NCBI GenBank assembly: GCA_016490735.1
Contig: JAEMWC010000123.1
Span: 265,001 to 329,000, forward strand
Source: Pachyseris speciosa
Lineage: Eukaryota > Cnidaria > Anthozoa > Scleractinia > Pachyseridae
Reading direction: 5' to 3'
Length of the DNA: 64,000 nt
The position numbers and the translations under genes were made by a program. Below, piece after piece: positions 46,074 through 58,479 of the stretch. Below the pieces are notes generated by a model, which was not told where the DNA came from, did no database searches, and saw only the letters and a program-made list of their open reading frames with translations. Every line of letters begins with the position of its first letter. The stretch's first letter is position 1.

Positions 46074-49036
46074 ATGGACCCTATTGTTGAAGGTCAGGAC
46101 AAAATATATCTAGATTACAATGCCACAACTCCATTAGAACCATCAGTGTTGGCAGCTATCCATGATGCACTGCAAGATGCATGGGGAAATCCCAGCAGCT
46201 CCTATACTGCAGGAAAGAGGGCTGCTCAGGTGATCAAACAAGCTCGCACCTCAATAGGCCACATGATTGGTGGTTTATTCAGTGACATCATCTTCACCTC
46301 AGGCGGTACTGAAGCTAACAACATGGTCATTCATTCTGCTCTGGAACATTTCCATGTCTTTTATGTTGAACTAGAAAAATGCAATCCCAGTCAAAAACCA
46401 CATGTAATTACATCAAATCTTGAACACGATTCAATCCAGCTTCCACTCCTAAAACTGAAGGAGCAAGGTAGGATTGAAGTGACATTTGTCCCTGCCTCAC
46501 AAGACTCTGGTGCAGTTACTGCTGAGGCAGTATTACAAGAAGTGAAACATAACACATGTCTAGTGACAGTTATGATGGCCAATAATGAAACAGGCGTCAT
46601 TCAGGTAACTAAGGCTTAATTAGCAATGGGCAATGTTAGGATCCATGAAAACCAAGGTTCTGTGGAGGAAGTTTCCAGTAATTCCAAAGCCAGACTTATG
46701 TCCATAATGAATATTAGGCTGGGGTGGGGGTGGGGGCTTATATTGAATTTTGGTTTGCTTATTGATTGGTTGATCGATGTATAAGTTGAATGGTGATTGA
46801 TTTTTATTATTTTTTTTATCAAACCTGCAGTCAACCTTTGGTGGGTACCTCTAAAATACTGCAAAAACTATAAAGTCTTATTGTTTCACTCTCTGACCAC
46901 TGGAGGTCTACCTTTATTCCTCCATGGATGTATTTCCTAAATGCTTATAAATAAATATAAATAAATAATTTTAGATGTGCTTCTGAGTAATGACAAGCTG
47001 TGTCTGACTTTATTCTTGTAAAATTCTGTTTTTCAGCCAATTGAAGACATTTCCAAGGCAATTAGAGGTCAAAATAAAATTCGTTCATCCCAGAAACTCC
47101 CCAGCATTCTTATCCATACAGATGCAGCACAAGCTATTGGCAAAATCAAAGTTGACGTGGATGAGCTTGGTGTGGATTACCTAACCATTGTTGGACACAA
47201 GTTTTATGGACCTCGAATTGGTATGATGGAAAAATGCCCATCTTAGTGTGCTTGAGGATAGAGATCTTTCTCTGTCACAACAGTAATCTTGTCCCTTGAC
47301 TGAAAAAAGTGGCAGAGTTGGTAGATTCACTTAAAGATACATATATATTTGTATAAATTACCTAACTTGGCATGATTTTACATCAAATTTTCCATACAGT
47401 TCCTAGTGTTCTGTTGAAATAATATGACAGCCTAACAGTTTCATTAACTACTGCACTCTCATAGTATATCCCCATAAAATGAAAGCCCTCCTCCAGATAA
47501 CAAAATTTAAAAGGGACTGTTAAAGCCCAAAACTTTGTGGCTTAATGTTCATTGGTAGCCTGCAATGCAAGTGTTTCCTTGGGGTTTCTGAGCAAAGAAA
47601 GATCGAGCAATGGGAAATTTCATTTTTTGGTCTTTCTTTGCCAGGAAACCCCACAGAGACGCTTGCTACACAAGCTATTCATTGGGGCACCATTTAGTCT
47701 ACTGTTATTAAAAAAAAAAAAAACTGTTGTAATAACTATCTGCTTGCTTAGGAGCACTGTTTGCTAAAAGCCCAAAGATTGTCACCCCTCTGTACCCCAT
47801 GTTTTATGGAGGAGGTCAAGAGAGAAACTTCAGACCTGGAACAGAAAATACTGGTATGATAGCTGGATTGGGACAAGCTGCTCAGCTGGTGCTGGATAAC
47901 TTGGACCAGTACCATGGTAACATGAAAATGGTAAGGGAGTGAAGAAATTTAATTAACCCCAGGTCAAATGGAATTGCAAGTAGTCGCAAGTAGCCGCAAG
48001 TTGAACTTGCATACAGACTTGCATTGGGTGGCCAAATGCACTCACAAGTACACGCAAGGTGCAAAAGACTACATATCATGTATTTCATTGGCCATTAGAT
48101 TGCTAATAACAATGAATGGATGTCACTCAACTTGCGTTGACTTGGGTTGGGTGGCCAAATGGTGAAAAACTTGCGTCGACTTGCGTGCAAATTTGATCTC
48201 GACCAAAGTGAGCACAAGTCGTCGCAGGTGCATGCAAGTCATAACCAAATGGAGTCTCAAGTGGACTTCAAGTTGAAAACTTGCGTCTACTTGAGAGTCC
48301 GTTTGGTCAGGGCTTTAGCCTAGTTATAACCTGCATGGATGGATCAAGACCATGGAAAGCAAATTGCTCCAGCTAAGATCGCAGTACAGATGTATTTATT
48401 GAAACTTAGATCATTAACCACCCAATCTCATGCCTCAAGAGGTGTAGTGATGAGTAGAGTCCACCATGGCTTGATATGCTGTGGGATGGCAGACATAATG
48501 AAAGAAAAGCCCCTTGCATCATGTCTTCAAACAAAGAATGCACACTTTGAGGAGTATTAAGAAATGATCACAACTTGAATCTGAAATGTTCAACCTGAAG
48601 GCTGCTAAAAATTTTAGATATTCGAAAAGTTCTTAACTGGAAATTCATCATGGCTAGTTTCTGAAGATCATTTTTTTTTAAGGTTAGAGACCATCTAGAG
48701 GTGAGACTGAATGAAATCTTTGGAGAGAACATTCAATTCAATGGAAAATTTGAGACAAGCAAGCGCATACCAAACACTTGCAATGTGTCATTTCTTGGTT
48801 CAGGTCTAGAAGGTCGCAAAATCTTGGCCACTGTTAAACGGCTACAAGCCAGTGTGGGAGCTGCATGCCATTCTAATAATGTGTCACGGCCATCACCCAT
48901 CTTAACTGCTATTGGTGTTCCCCATGATGTTGCCATGAATGCATTGCGGCTGAGTGTAGGACGGCATACTTCCAAGGAAGAAATTGATCTTGTGGTGGAA
49001 GATCTTAAGGCTGCTGTTGAATTTCTCAAGAGATAA
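46074..49036 (+). CDS. SCLY: Selenocysteine lyase, complete, 4 exons
   Basis: Exons 46074-46604, 47037-47220, 47752-47930 and 48683-49036 join in phase to 415 residues (human about 445). It is a class V PLP-dependent aminotransferase-fold enzyme that splits selenocysteine into alanine and selenium for reuse. Visible landmarks: [10 protein letters not shown] near the N-terminus, [16 protein letters not shown] (stacking His), MANNETG, HTDAAQ with Asp206 and Gln209, VGHKFYGP with Lys232 as the PLP Schiff-base lysine, [14 protein letters not shown], and SVGAACHS with Cys360 as the catalytic cysteine. The GAAC-H-S context matches selenocysteine lyase, as against NFS1 cysteine desulfurases. All key residues are present and the frame is intact. 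It is probably cytosolic, with no targeting peptide. It is divergent to DENND11. Intron 3 carries a CAAGT-rich palindromic repeat. Confidence 0.95.
47962..48312. repeat. Inverted-repeat element in SCLY intron 3
   Basis: Many CGCAAGT / ACTTGCG words in both orientations (GTAGTCGCAAGTAGCCGCAAG at the left, CTTGCGTCTACTTGAGAG at the right) and repeated GGGTGGCCAAATG. Ends resemble GTCAAATGGA and TCCGTTTGGTC. MITE-like, non-coding. Confidence 0.6.
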
Positions 49037-49784
49037 TAAATAGTGCAGAATACAAACTATTCAGTGGTTTTTCAATCAGAGATGCTATCCATCAGGATAA
49101 AGATGGGCATCCTGTTACTTGGTGTTCCAACAACAACAACAACAATACAGTAAGACTAATTTACACTAGGATCCAGGGCCATTTGCTGTAACTGTGCCCC
49201 AGCTATCAGGGGCACCCAACGACAAGTTTCGGTAGATATCTGTTTGGTGGAGGGTAGTTCTCCTAAGGCTTTCAGCGTCGATTTAAGAGTGTACTCGGAT
49301 TTTTGTAAGTAAAACATGGCCTAAAAGATTCCTAATGTGGAAATCATAACCCCTGAGATTTTCGGAAAGGTCGTTATTGCTGTTTTTGGCAGTAAAAAAC
49401 ATCAGCTAGCGTTTTCGGAAAGAAAAAAAGGTTCCCTAGAAAGTTCATTTCAGCTAGTATTTTCTCAAAGAAAGATTTTGTTCCCTAAAATTTTTGGGCA
49501 ATTAACATTCCAGCTAGGGAATCTGAACAGATCAAAGTTTTCTAGCTAACCAAAACATCACTTTAAACAGACTTCAAACACCATAAGGTACTTTAAAATG
49601 CCTTTCTACAGCTTTTGACTGCTTTGGCTCGTTGGGTGCCCCTGAGGTATTGAATTTTCCTCCAAAGAAATAAAGAGGCCTTGACATTTTTTACAGTTAA
49701 ACCTTTTTTAAACTAGTCTTATTTAAATTTGAATCAATTTTTATTTTGTATTTATACATTATGACCATGTCCACCTCAAATTTT

Positions 49785-50027
49785 TCGGGGGTCGGGGAAT
49801 CTCTCAAAACAAAGTCCCCTGGGTGAGGTGTCCTTCAGTTGAAAATCCCTGTGACATCCTTTTCAAACTTGAGAATTCCCCCACCCCCTAATCTTTGGTC
49901 GTAAAACAATGTCAAGATTTTCCCCTACCCTCGGACAAAGAATCCCATCCATCTCCTTGTATTCCCCCACATATCTCCCTGGTAGGCCCGGGGGTCGACC
50001 CCACGGGGAAGCCGATGACACGTGCAT
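49785..50027. repeat. Dispersed repeat, copy 1
   Basis: Starts GGTCGGGGAATCTCTCAAAA and ends with GGGGTCGACCCCACGGGGAAGC plus CGATGACACGTGC. A close copy lies at 52110-52335 and an inverted end fragment at 52015-52085. It probably represents a MITE or SINE-like family with a palindromic GGTCGACC block at one end. Confidence 0.7.
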
Positions 50028-50220
50028 TAAGTAGAATTAACATTTCGGAATTAAGGATAATAATGTTAGTGGTGCTCAACAAACCCGCTGGAGAAATTCA
50101 ATTCTGCGTGACTAGAAAAACCGATTGCGGAAATAATTAAAAAATTTCTCACTTTCTATTTGGTTTTGTTTTGTTATTGTCGGTTAAAATTGAACTTGCA
50201 ATTATTAAGTTATGAAACAT

Positions 50221-50392
50221 TTAAAAAAGACGACACAATGTTTGAATCTACAAGAAGACATGTTTCGAATACTCGGTATCCATCTTCAGTTGAAGGATGT
50301 TTACAAGTGAGTGACTTATATAAAGTAAATAACAAGTAGGTGTTGATTACAAATTGTAGATTCAAACGTTGTGTTGTCTTTTTTAAAGGTTT
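50221..50392. mobile_element. MITE, about 170 bp
   Basis: Terminal inverted repeats: AAAAAAGACGACACAATGTT with TTGAATCTAC, and GTAGATTCAAACGTTGTGTT with GTCTTTTTT. Interior unique and non-coding. Confidence 0.72.
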
Positions 50393-50584
50393 CATATCTA
50401 TTTTACTGCTACGAAAATTTCGTAATTATTAAGTTGAGCTGATGTGAATCTCATATCATTCTCAGCTGTGTGAATATCCCGCTCACATTGCGTGTGTTGT
50501 ACCCCCAGCCCGCTCAACTGGATTCACAATCAATGAACTCCAAGCTTCTACATTGTTTGACCTGACACTACATACATACATACA

Positions 50585-51365
50585 TAATTTATTTGATATT
50601 GCAGGTTAGAATACAGGCAACTAATTAAAGCTGATGTGGACCTGCCTAATAATCAAATAAATAAATAAAAAATAAAATAAACAATCAGAGATAAATAAGT
50701 TATAAAGATATATGTATACAGCTAAAACCAATATTTAACAATTGGATTATGAGCTTGAGATTTCTATCGAGTGACAGCCAATGAGGGTGCAGCCCGAATC
50801 AGCTATCACGCAATAGAAATCGTGAGCGAACAATCTAATTGTTTTAGTATAAATCTACTAGTCGTTCGCTAGTAGATTTATACTAAACAGTTATATTAAA
50901 AATTTAAAAGTCACAAACTAGCAATCAATCAAATAAGATCAAAATAAAATAATTAAAAATATACAAAGTCATCATGAACCTTATTGTAATTTGTACAGGT
51001 TCCTTTAACAAATGAAACCTTCTCTAGTGCTGCTTTGTTGGTAGCTGTTTTAAGAACTCTTTTGAAAGTTTCTCACATTTTCGCGCATTCTTATCTAAAC
51101 AGTTCCAGACAACAGGACCCCTAAATAAAAGACTGTCTCTACCTAATTCTAAGTTTTTTCTAGGTACTTCCATTAACTTCCCTTTGCGTATTGAATCAAT
51201 AATTTTTATGTGTTGAGACAGCCTATTTAGCATGTGTTTTGCCTTAAACATCTCAATAGCTAATCTTCGTTTGTAAATATAACCAAGACTTTCCCAGTGA
51301 ACACGCTGTAATATGTCACACTCCATAATATTCTTAGGTAAGCCATGTGCACTGGTTTGGCGCAA
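50585..51365 (-). mobile_element. 3' end of a LINE (C-terminal RT extension plus 3' UTR)
   Basis: A minus-strand frame 51365-51024 reads as the C-terminal region after a reverse transcriptase: MECDILQRVHWESLGYIYKR, LAIEMFKAKHMLNRL, LELGRDSLLFRGPVVWN, and KLSKEFLKQLPT. This block is typical of CR1/L2-type LINEs. The 3' UTR to about 50585 ends in a (CATA)n run and is interrupted at about 50745-50890 by a TTAGTATAAATCTACTAG-type palindromic MITE. 5' truncated, as usual for LINEs. Confidence 0.75.
50745..50890. mobile_element. Palindromic MITE (TAGTATAAATCTACTAG type)
   Basis: The block TCTATCGAGTGACAGCCAATGAG followed by ATCTAATTGTTTTAGTATAA and a perfect hairpin TATAAATCTACTAG..CTAGTAGATTTATA. 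Relatives, each with AGTATAAATC and CTCGAGCTCATAATCTAA-like words, lie near 4060-4300 and 43155-43240. Confidence 0.55.
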
Positions 51366-51454
51366 CGAAAGGTACCGAGACTCGTCGGCTTCTTTCTTTA
51401 TTTTATTTTATTTTTTTTAAGAAAACTACCTACACCTGAAATCTGCAACCTTTC

Positions 51455-52564
51455 CGGTCAGTGTAAAACGCAGACTGCAGACTGCAGACCGGGGGTAAAA
51501 TGCAGACTGAGGGTAAAATGCAGACTGCAGACTGCAGACCAGGGCCGGGGTAAAATGCAGACTGAGGGTAAAATAAAATATTAATAATAAAAAACACGAG
51601 GATCAAATCCGGATGAAAGACTTCAGTGTGTTCGTACGTACCCGTAATTTTTTTTCCAATAACTCAAACCAAAAGGCGTTTCCTAGCCTTTGTCAAACAT
51701 TATATTATCAACCTCGAGTTCTTGAACTCCCCATTTTGTTGAACCAAGCTAATTACAAGGGCCCGAAGTAATCGTAATTCTATGCATCGACAAAGCAAAC
51801 CACCGCGTGTCTAGTTGCTTCAAATGGCCTTGGAATTGTTCGGAACACAAGGCAAGCAAAACACGAGAGCACAACAACAGGACAAGCTAAACTTGTAGGT
51901 ATCGAGCCTAGTTTGTGTAAGACATTCAATCTTTGTGCTCGGCTTTAATATATCAAGAGGTTTGTGAAATGGTATTTGCTGAAAAAGGTGACAGTCGACT
52001 AAAACACGAGAAATTATGCACATGTCATCGGCTTCCCCGTGGGGTCGACCCCCGGGCTAACCAGGGGGATTGTAAAACCAGTCAAGCAAACTTGAGGAAT
52101 TTCCCCAGGGGGTCGGGGAATCTCTCAAGACAAAGTCCCCTGGGTGAGGTGTCTCTCAGCTGAAAATCCCCGTGACATCCCTTTCAAACTTGCGAATTCC
52201 CCCACCCCCTAATCTTTGATCGTAAAACAATATCAAGGCGGGCAAAGAATCCCATCCATCTCCTTGTATTCCCCCACATATCTCCCTGGTAGGCCCGGGG
52301 GTCGACCCCACGGGGAAGCCGATGACATGTGCATTATAACAACATTTCGGCGTTCACAAATAATCATTAGTATGACCATTTTGATGGAAGAGATGCCAAA
52401 ACTCGACGTGTGTAAAATTCAACTTCATTTAATCAATCAAAACATCAGTAAATGTAAAGCATTCCAAAGCAATGACTCGTGTTTTATTATTAATATTTTA
52501 TTTTACGCTCAGTCTGCATTTTACCCCTGGTCTGCAGTCTGCAGTCTGCGTTTTACACTGACCG
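51455..52564. mobile_element. Mutator-like foldback element, 1110 bp, 9 bp target duplication
   Basis: CAACCTTTC occurs at 51446-51454 and again at 52565-52573, a 9 bp target duplication. Ends are perfect inverted copies: CGGTCAGTGTAAAACGCAGA and TCTGCGTTTTACACTGACCG. The left terminal repeat (to about 51600) is internally reiterated (GCAGACTGCAGACC plus GGGGTAAAATGCAGACTGAG), whereas the right one (from about 52474) is shorter. Long, internally repeated terminal repeats plus a 9 bp duplication fit the Mutator superfamily. The interior holds unrelated nested repeats (52015-52335) but no transposase, so the copy is non-autonomous. Confidence 0.82.
52110..52335. repeat. Dispersed repeat, copy 2, nested in the Mutator-like element
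   Basis: Closely matches 49785-50027 from GGTCGGGGAATCTCTCAAGA to GGGGAAGCCGATGACATGTG, with one internal deletion after ATATCAAG. An inverted partial copy immediately to the left (52015-52085, ATGTCATCGGCTTCCCCGTG) gives the block inverted ends. Confidence 0.72.
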
Positions 52565-53427
52565 CAACCTTTCACAACTTAGCTATGTACTGCACTGTAT
52601 GAAACATGTTTTCAACTAGATTCAAGATAACCAGGACCAGATTGTGGTTTCAATCATAGTTCAATATATTAGACTACGCTGGGGCTTGTCAAATTTCACG
52701 GGCAACGTCGCCTCGGGAGTCTCGATTTCTTCTGCAAGGCTAAGAAAGTCTCGGGCTCGCAGAAATATTAGGCCGGTTTACACGCTACAATTTGTTGGAC
52801 CGATTTGTTGGCCTGACACTGTCGGGGCGGGAATCGTATGTCTATATTGACGCCCGATTCTGGACCCGACATGAAATCCGAGCGGGAAAATTTTTCCGAG
52901 AAAAGCGGTCATTCTATTTCACATGCGTAGTGAACGTTGCACACTGACGGCTTTCAAAAATGATGGACGAGCAAGGTGGTGTTTAATTACTCTATTTATC
53001 AACTGGAGCAGGGATAGCGTATTTGCAAATAATTGTTGTGGCATTATTAAGAATTAAAAAAGGAGGGCACGATGTGCTTGGGTGAAAAACTGGCATCGAA
53101 CATAAGCTGGGGGGTTTTACAAATTGATGACTGAACTGAGAATCACTGATCCTTACATGTATATCTCTTTCATTTCGATCATGATGGTCTTTATCACATT
53201 TGTTGTAAAGGCAGGGGTGCTTTATCCATTCTGCGATTAACAGGGAGATGTCTCTTTCATCAAAGGATCAAGCCCTTACCTTCGTCCTCTTCTTGGCGTC
53301 CACCAGTTTGAATGCCTGACAATTTTTTTACGCATGGACACAGGTGCCCTTTCAAAGCATTTTAATTGACGCAGCGGTTCCTTTGAGAGTGTCTGCAAAC
53401 TTTGAGAGTGTTGCACTGCAACATAGT

Positions 53428-53733
53428 TTTGGAATCGGGCCGATTTTCATTTTCATGAATTGGCTGAGAATCGGGCATCAAATTAGATGTACGATTCTCG
53501 GCCCGAGAAATCTAAGCGTGTAAACCATCCCTACACACTGGCAAATCATGATATTTTGCGAATTTTATAGCGAATTTTAAAGGGCACCTGTTTTTGGAAT
53601 CGGGCCGATTTTCATTTTCATGAATTGGCTGAGAATCGGGCATCAAATTAGATGTACGATTCTCGGCCCGAGAAATCTAAGCGTGTAAACCATCCCTACA
53701 CACTGGCAAATCATGATATTTTGCGAATTTTAT
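53428..53733. repeat. Exact 141 bp direct duplication (165 bp period)
   Basis: 53428-53568 and 53593-53733 are identical over 141 bp by eye (start TTTTGGAATCGGGCCGATTT, end TTTTGCGAATTTTAT), separated by 24 bp. Identity implies a very recent event or an assembly duplication. The unit contains an inner palindrome (TCTCAGCC..GAGAATCGGG type). Confidence 0.85.
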
Positions 53734-54155
53734 CATTTGATCACCGAGCTTGTTTTCGGGAAGCATGAAACGACTTGCCATTTTTCACTGATCTTGAAGA
53801 GCATGGACGTGTAGACACAACTACGCATGAGCAGAATATCATTTGCAGCAAAATCACAGTTGGATGGTAATGCACACGAGCAGACCATTATTTGTAGATT
53901 ACGTGGTAGGCTCCGGGCCAATGAAAAGGAAGAAAAAAGTATCAAATGATAATTAGGTTTATTAGCTTACTAATATCCATCATTGAACTTGTTAAAGTAC
54001 TTAGCTCTCAATACTTAAGTTTGGCGTTTTGTTTTTGAACGTTTGGTAACTGGCCAATCTCGTCCCCAAAGCCCGCTTTTCTTTTGGTCAGCACCAAGAA
54101 TCTCGATCCCTCACGCATTTGTAAAAGGATCGTGACCTCTGGGGACAATTCTGGT

Positions 54156-54377
54156 CAATCTCGTACCCAGAGTCCTTGGGCTGTTTGGTCAGCGGGTGGA
54201 CGCCCGGAGAGACTCTGGGATAATGGACGGCCATTTTCCCAGAAAATCTGGGGTAAAACAATGGAAGCCGTTACAGGCCAGCCAATCAAAAAATTTGATT
54301 TTTTTTCCATTATCCCAGAGTCTCTCCTGGCGACTAACCGCTGGGCAAAGAGCCTGAGGACTCTGGGTACGAGATTG
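54156..54377. mobile_element. MITE with CAATCTCGTACCCAGAGTCC ends
   Basis: Inverted ends CAATCTCGTACCCAGAGTCC and GGACTCTGGGTACGAGATTG. Interior pair GGAGAGACTCTGGGATAATGG and CCATTATCCCAGAGTCTCTCC. The open frame across it (54084-54404) is incidental. A related end fragment lies just left at about 54055. Confidence 0.82.
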
Positions 54378-56112
54378 GTAACTGGTCTACTAATAAGAAA
54401 GTAGTAGAAGCAGAGACTGATACAACGTAGAAGTATTTGTTTTGGTGTTCTATATTTCGGCTGGCCAAACCAGCCTTCTTCAGGTACAGTGAGAATTTAC
54501 AGAGGGACACCTAATAATATGGTAAAAAAATATTTGCGCAATAGAGGAACTACATAAACTAACAGATTGACAACATAAAGGTGTGAGTGTTTTTATGGAC
54601 ATGCAAATGTTGACGAAACTAAACTAAGAAGAATGCCACCACTCCGGCGACCGAATAAACCAGCTTGAATCAACAAGGAACAAAATAGAGAAAAGAGAAG
54701 GCGAAAAGAGAGCCCGAGATCAAGATCACTTCAGTGTGGGAAATTCATGGGAAAATAAAACAGATAATAGTCCTAAAAAGCACCCGAGTCCCAGGAAGAA
54801 AAAGGCTATCTAAACAGTGTAGTAGCTAGTACCGCTAACATTTCAACAGTTCCTTTACTAACGGCTAGTCAAAAAGATTTTGGAAAAATAATGCACCTAT
54901 CAATGGTTTGCCCCAGGATGGGGGAGGGGGGGGGGTGCAACCCACGGGAATTAGACTTCTACAGTGGTCCCCAGGGTGGGAAATTTGACTTGACTGCCAT
55001 CTTGAAAAGTTTGTGTGTGCTAGTGCCTTAGGTGGGAATTTGACTTCTAATGGCGACCCAAGGGTGGGGAAATTGACATTTGAAAACCTGAAAAGTCAAA
55101 TTTCCCGCGGAGGCCAAATTTCTTGACATGTTGACAAGTGTTTCATGCGGTTTAAATTAAACCAGCCCTCACACGTGTTCAGGTGTTGAAGATATGGCGA
55201 GTCTCCCTGTTTCACTCGGCACCTCAGCAACCTGGTCTATTTTGTCGTTTACGGGAAAGTAAATCTTGGTTAAAAGTATTATATAAAGATTTTTAATTTA
55301 AAAAAAAACGCTGTTTGCACTCTTGATAGTGGTGAAAACGTTTTAGAAGTTCGTTCCCCTGCTTGTAGAACTCCCGGGATGGGATCGAACGAGCCGAACG
55401 GCGAGCTCTCACCAATCCTTGCTATCCTTGCGAGTGGAGTTAGCGCCATCTTGCACGGAAACAACAAGGTTTTACACGGTGAGTTAATTTGTTATGTAAT
55501 GGATGTAGCAACGAACAACTTTCCTTTCGCAAACGTATGGTAAACTCCTAAGGACTGATAAGATTCTACGTTTGATCCCATTTTAACAACTTACACAAGC
55601 CAGCACACCAGGTATTTTTACTGCACAAAATACGGCATTCGTGGGAATCGCAAGAGGAAAGCAACTGTCGGTTTCTCTATCGGTTCTTTTATGTGAATTA
55701 CGTACGAATACTTGCTATTTTAAGACCTATTTTACTTGGTTCTACCCTGCATTTCTTTTCATTGAAAAGGAAATATTTCCCATCTGGTGAAGTACCCATT
55801 TTCTTAAAAACAAATCTTGTTGTGGGAAACCAGTGTCTTGACCGCTGGAATTGAGAAGGCATATTCCACCCTCCGTTCAACGATTAACATTTTACTCATC
55901 TTTCACTTCCTGGTTAAAAAGAGTAGGGAGCATAGTTCCCGGTGCTGTGGTCTGACATCACACACTTCTCAGGGTTGGGTGGAGGCTGGGTGATGGGCTG
56001 ACCACCTGTCCCCAAGAACCTCTGCTGGTTATATAAACCTCCTAGGAGGCCCTGTGCGCCACTTGGCGCGGATAAGGATAATGCAAGGCATCTTTCACTT
56101 TCCAGATTATGT

Positions 56113-56118
56113 ACTTAC

Positions 56119-56155
<37 letters not shown>

Positions 56156-56255
56156 TCGAGGTCATGCCGTACGGACCGAGCGCAGCGAGGTCCGTGTGCC
56201 ATGACCGAGAGCCAAATATTTTCCCGTCCGACCCGACCTAACTCAGTCAATAAGT
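56113..56255. mobile_element. Palindromic MITE (GGGAAAATATTTGGCTC)
   Basis: ACTTACTGACTGAGT at the left mirrors ACTCAGTCAATAAGT at the right. The inner arms GACGGGAAAATATTTGGCTC and GAGCCAAATATTTTCCCGTC enclose a GGTCATGCCGTACGGACC hairpin. Non-coding. Confidence 0.8.
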
Positions 56256-56444
56256 GTTTTATCATATAGACTCTTCATGAGCACGTAGAAGATGAAGGTT
56301 GTTACAAAAAATCGACAAATTTGCACAGAAAATTGATCCAATATGTTGTTTGTATTTGTTTTCTGGTTGTAAAATCAATTTGCTTGGTTAAACGCGACGA
56401 AATCCCCTAAATTCGTATCGCTCGAGCCCTACGTTTTCCTAGCA

Positions 56445-56687
56445 GGCGCCTGTTTCTCAAAACCCCCGAAAACGTTTCGGGCCCGAAAAACTATTTTGCA
56501 TGCACTGGGTTCGTTGACAGAAATTCGATTTCTAACATTTTTAATTATCTTTGAAGAAAGCACGCAATAAGATTGAGAAATACATTGGGCTAGTTTGTTC
56601 AAACGCTCGTAAAAATCTATAGAAAACCGACTTGAAAAACACTTCTCGGGTCCGAAATGTTTTCCGGAGTTTTGAGAAATGCACGCC
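56445..56687. mobile_element. MITE with GGCGCCTGTTTCTCAAAAC ends
   Basis: Left GGCGCCTGTTTCTCAAAACC, right GTTTTGAGAAATGCACGCC, with inner pair CCGAAAACGTTTCGGGCCCG and TCGGGTCCGAAATGTTTTCCG. The open frames here arise from the inverted arms. Confidence 0.75.
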
Positions 56688-57837
56688 AGGGCCGTAAGGC
56701 TTTTTCCGGCCCTGCTCGCGCTAAGGCGTACGGCCCTCATACGGGGATTTTCTCAATAGTAATGAAAGCGCGCGCGGGGCCAAACGGGTCATATGATAAT
56801 AGCTCGTCTTTCATTCAAGGAGCGGGCCCAACCTCTCACTTTCTTTTACGCGTTTTTCCTTTACAATTATGGGAATGGTAGTGTAGCGGTTTATATAACG
56901 CACACATCACATAGCGAAATCAGCCTGTAAAGGCGCCACGGTACTGGCAACCGCTATCAATCCATACTATATTTGATCTCATCCACCCACCCGACCCACG
57001 CACGAACGTGAAAAACATGAAATCAGAGATAGAGATAGACCACCACACCTAGGACCACCTCCCCTACTCATTTCGAACAGTGTGTGGGCTCTTTACCGTC
57101 CCACAGATTATTAGGAACAAGTATTGAGACGGAACCGATAGGTTTATCGTCCTTATCCAAGGATCGTCCTGGGAGTGGGTGTTGGGAAGGATAAAGACGG
57201 GGCCGGAGTAGTGGCTACCAAGTTCACTTTGATGTTTGATACCTTGTTTTAATTCAATAAAAATGATTTTTCTTCATATTTTCACCTTTCATAAATAAAT
57301 ATAATGCGCGTGGAAATAGCAAGGTTTAGCAATTTACTATCCATTTCAAAGTTCCTTCTCCATATTTAAGACCCTAACGGGCAGCGGTACATATCCCGCG
57401 AAAGCAGCAAAAGCACAATGCTAATGCAGTATAAAAAGATTACATTTTGGCAGCACCTGATATGGGTGCGTAATTAAACCGATTAAAACGCCATACCATC
57501 TCTATCATTGTGAAATTCCGAACCTAAAAGAAGGATCGGTGCACGAGACGTACGGCTTAAGAATCGAAGTTGCTCTCATTATGACCTGTCTAAAAACACT
57601 CAAGCCAACTCAGGTTGGACACTAGGATTACGACTTGCACGTACTTGAGGGTCGAATGTGAGACGACGAAAACCGTTTCACGGTTTAGCCACCCAACGCA
57701 CAGCCCAAATAATCTGGTCTGAATAAGTGTACATTTTTTAGCATCGCCGCGTGTAATTAGGTATTACCAGGAGCCGATTATTGCTCCTGGTATCATGAAA
57801 TTCGTGCGTTCCACTGGCTATCGAATACAAGTTTGGT

Positions 57838-58129
57838 TTAGGCAGTCGGTAAGATAGGCCGACGATCCAATGCGAGTACGATGTTTACCCACATTTGGTC
57901 TTTTTCTTCGATGTCAACGTCAATAATTTCTATTGTGACATCACTCAAGGAAGAGCCTACGTTGTAAAAACGTAGAGAGCACGTAACCTTCTGAGCTACG
58001 GAACTCCGTTTCAACGAAGTATCATCTGCACATATATAAACAAAGGACTGGTTTTGTTCAGAAAGCAGTTGTAACATACTTGGGGGCCACAAAAATTGCA
58101 CTTCCAAGAGAAAAATATACCTAAAATAC
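57838..58129 (-). CDS. Possible exon of an unidentified gene downstream of IPO4
   Basis: A minus-strand frame opens at the acceptor TGTATTTTAG (58129 inward) and runs about 97 codons to a TAA at 57838. Residues look protein-like (EVQFLWPPSMLQLLSEQNQS, then VTCSLRFYNVGSSLSDVTIE, and IVLALDRRPILPTA). I recognise no family, and no upstream exon or start is secure. It could be a terminal exon of a small gene, or chance. A second hydrophobic frame lies at 58483-58289. Confidence 0.3.
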
Positions 58130-58479
58130 AGTATGGAATATAGACACCACCTCTTGTCTCATGTAGTTATCTAAGAAGTATTTCATATCGAATATTTGGT
58201 ATCGAAATTGGCCCTTGCCAAGGAGTTAGCATCTAAAGAATTTGCGATGACTTGTCCCTCTGTTCTACCTGGACACATGAATCTGGTTTTAAACTGACTC
58301 CGTCACAAACTCGAGTTGACCATTTGAGTAGTGTAGCTTGTAAAGCGACAAGCTGACAAAATACAATACGAGAATCAGCGATCCGATGTAAGCGGTAGGG
58401 AGAATTGCAATGCTGAACTTGATATTAGACACGCAATGGCGCCATCCTTCCTTCGATGTGTACACCGGATTCATGGACA

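Larger units (their letters stand above)
49037..57837. other. Intergenic transposon-rich stretch
   Basis: No host exon is supported in nearly 9 kb. It contains the repeat pair at 49785 and 52110, a MITE at 50221, a LINE tail at 50585, the Mutator-like element at 51455, the 141 bp duplication at 53428, and MITEs at 54156, 56113 and 56445. Between these is AT-rich unique sequence. Confidence 0.6.

Noticed and set aside
56429..56881. Open frames around 56.4-56.9 kb as genes
   Set aside because: They run through the inverted arms of a MITE and flanking GC-rich sequence, without start or splice support.
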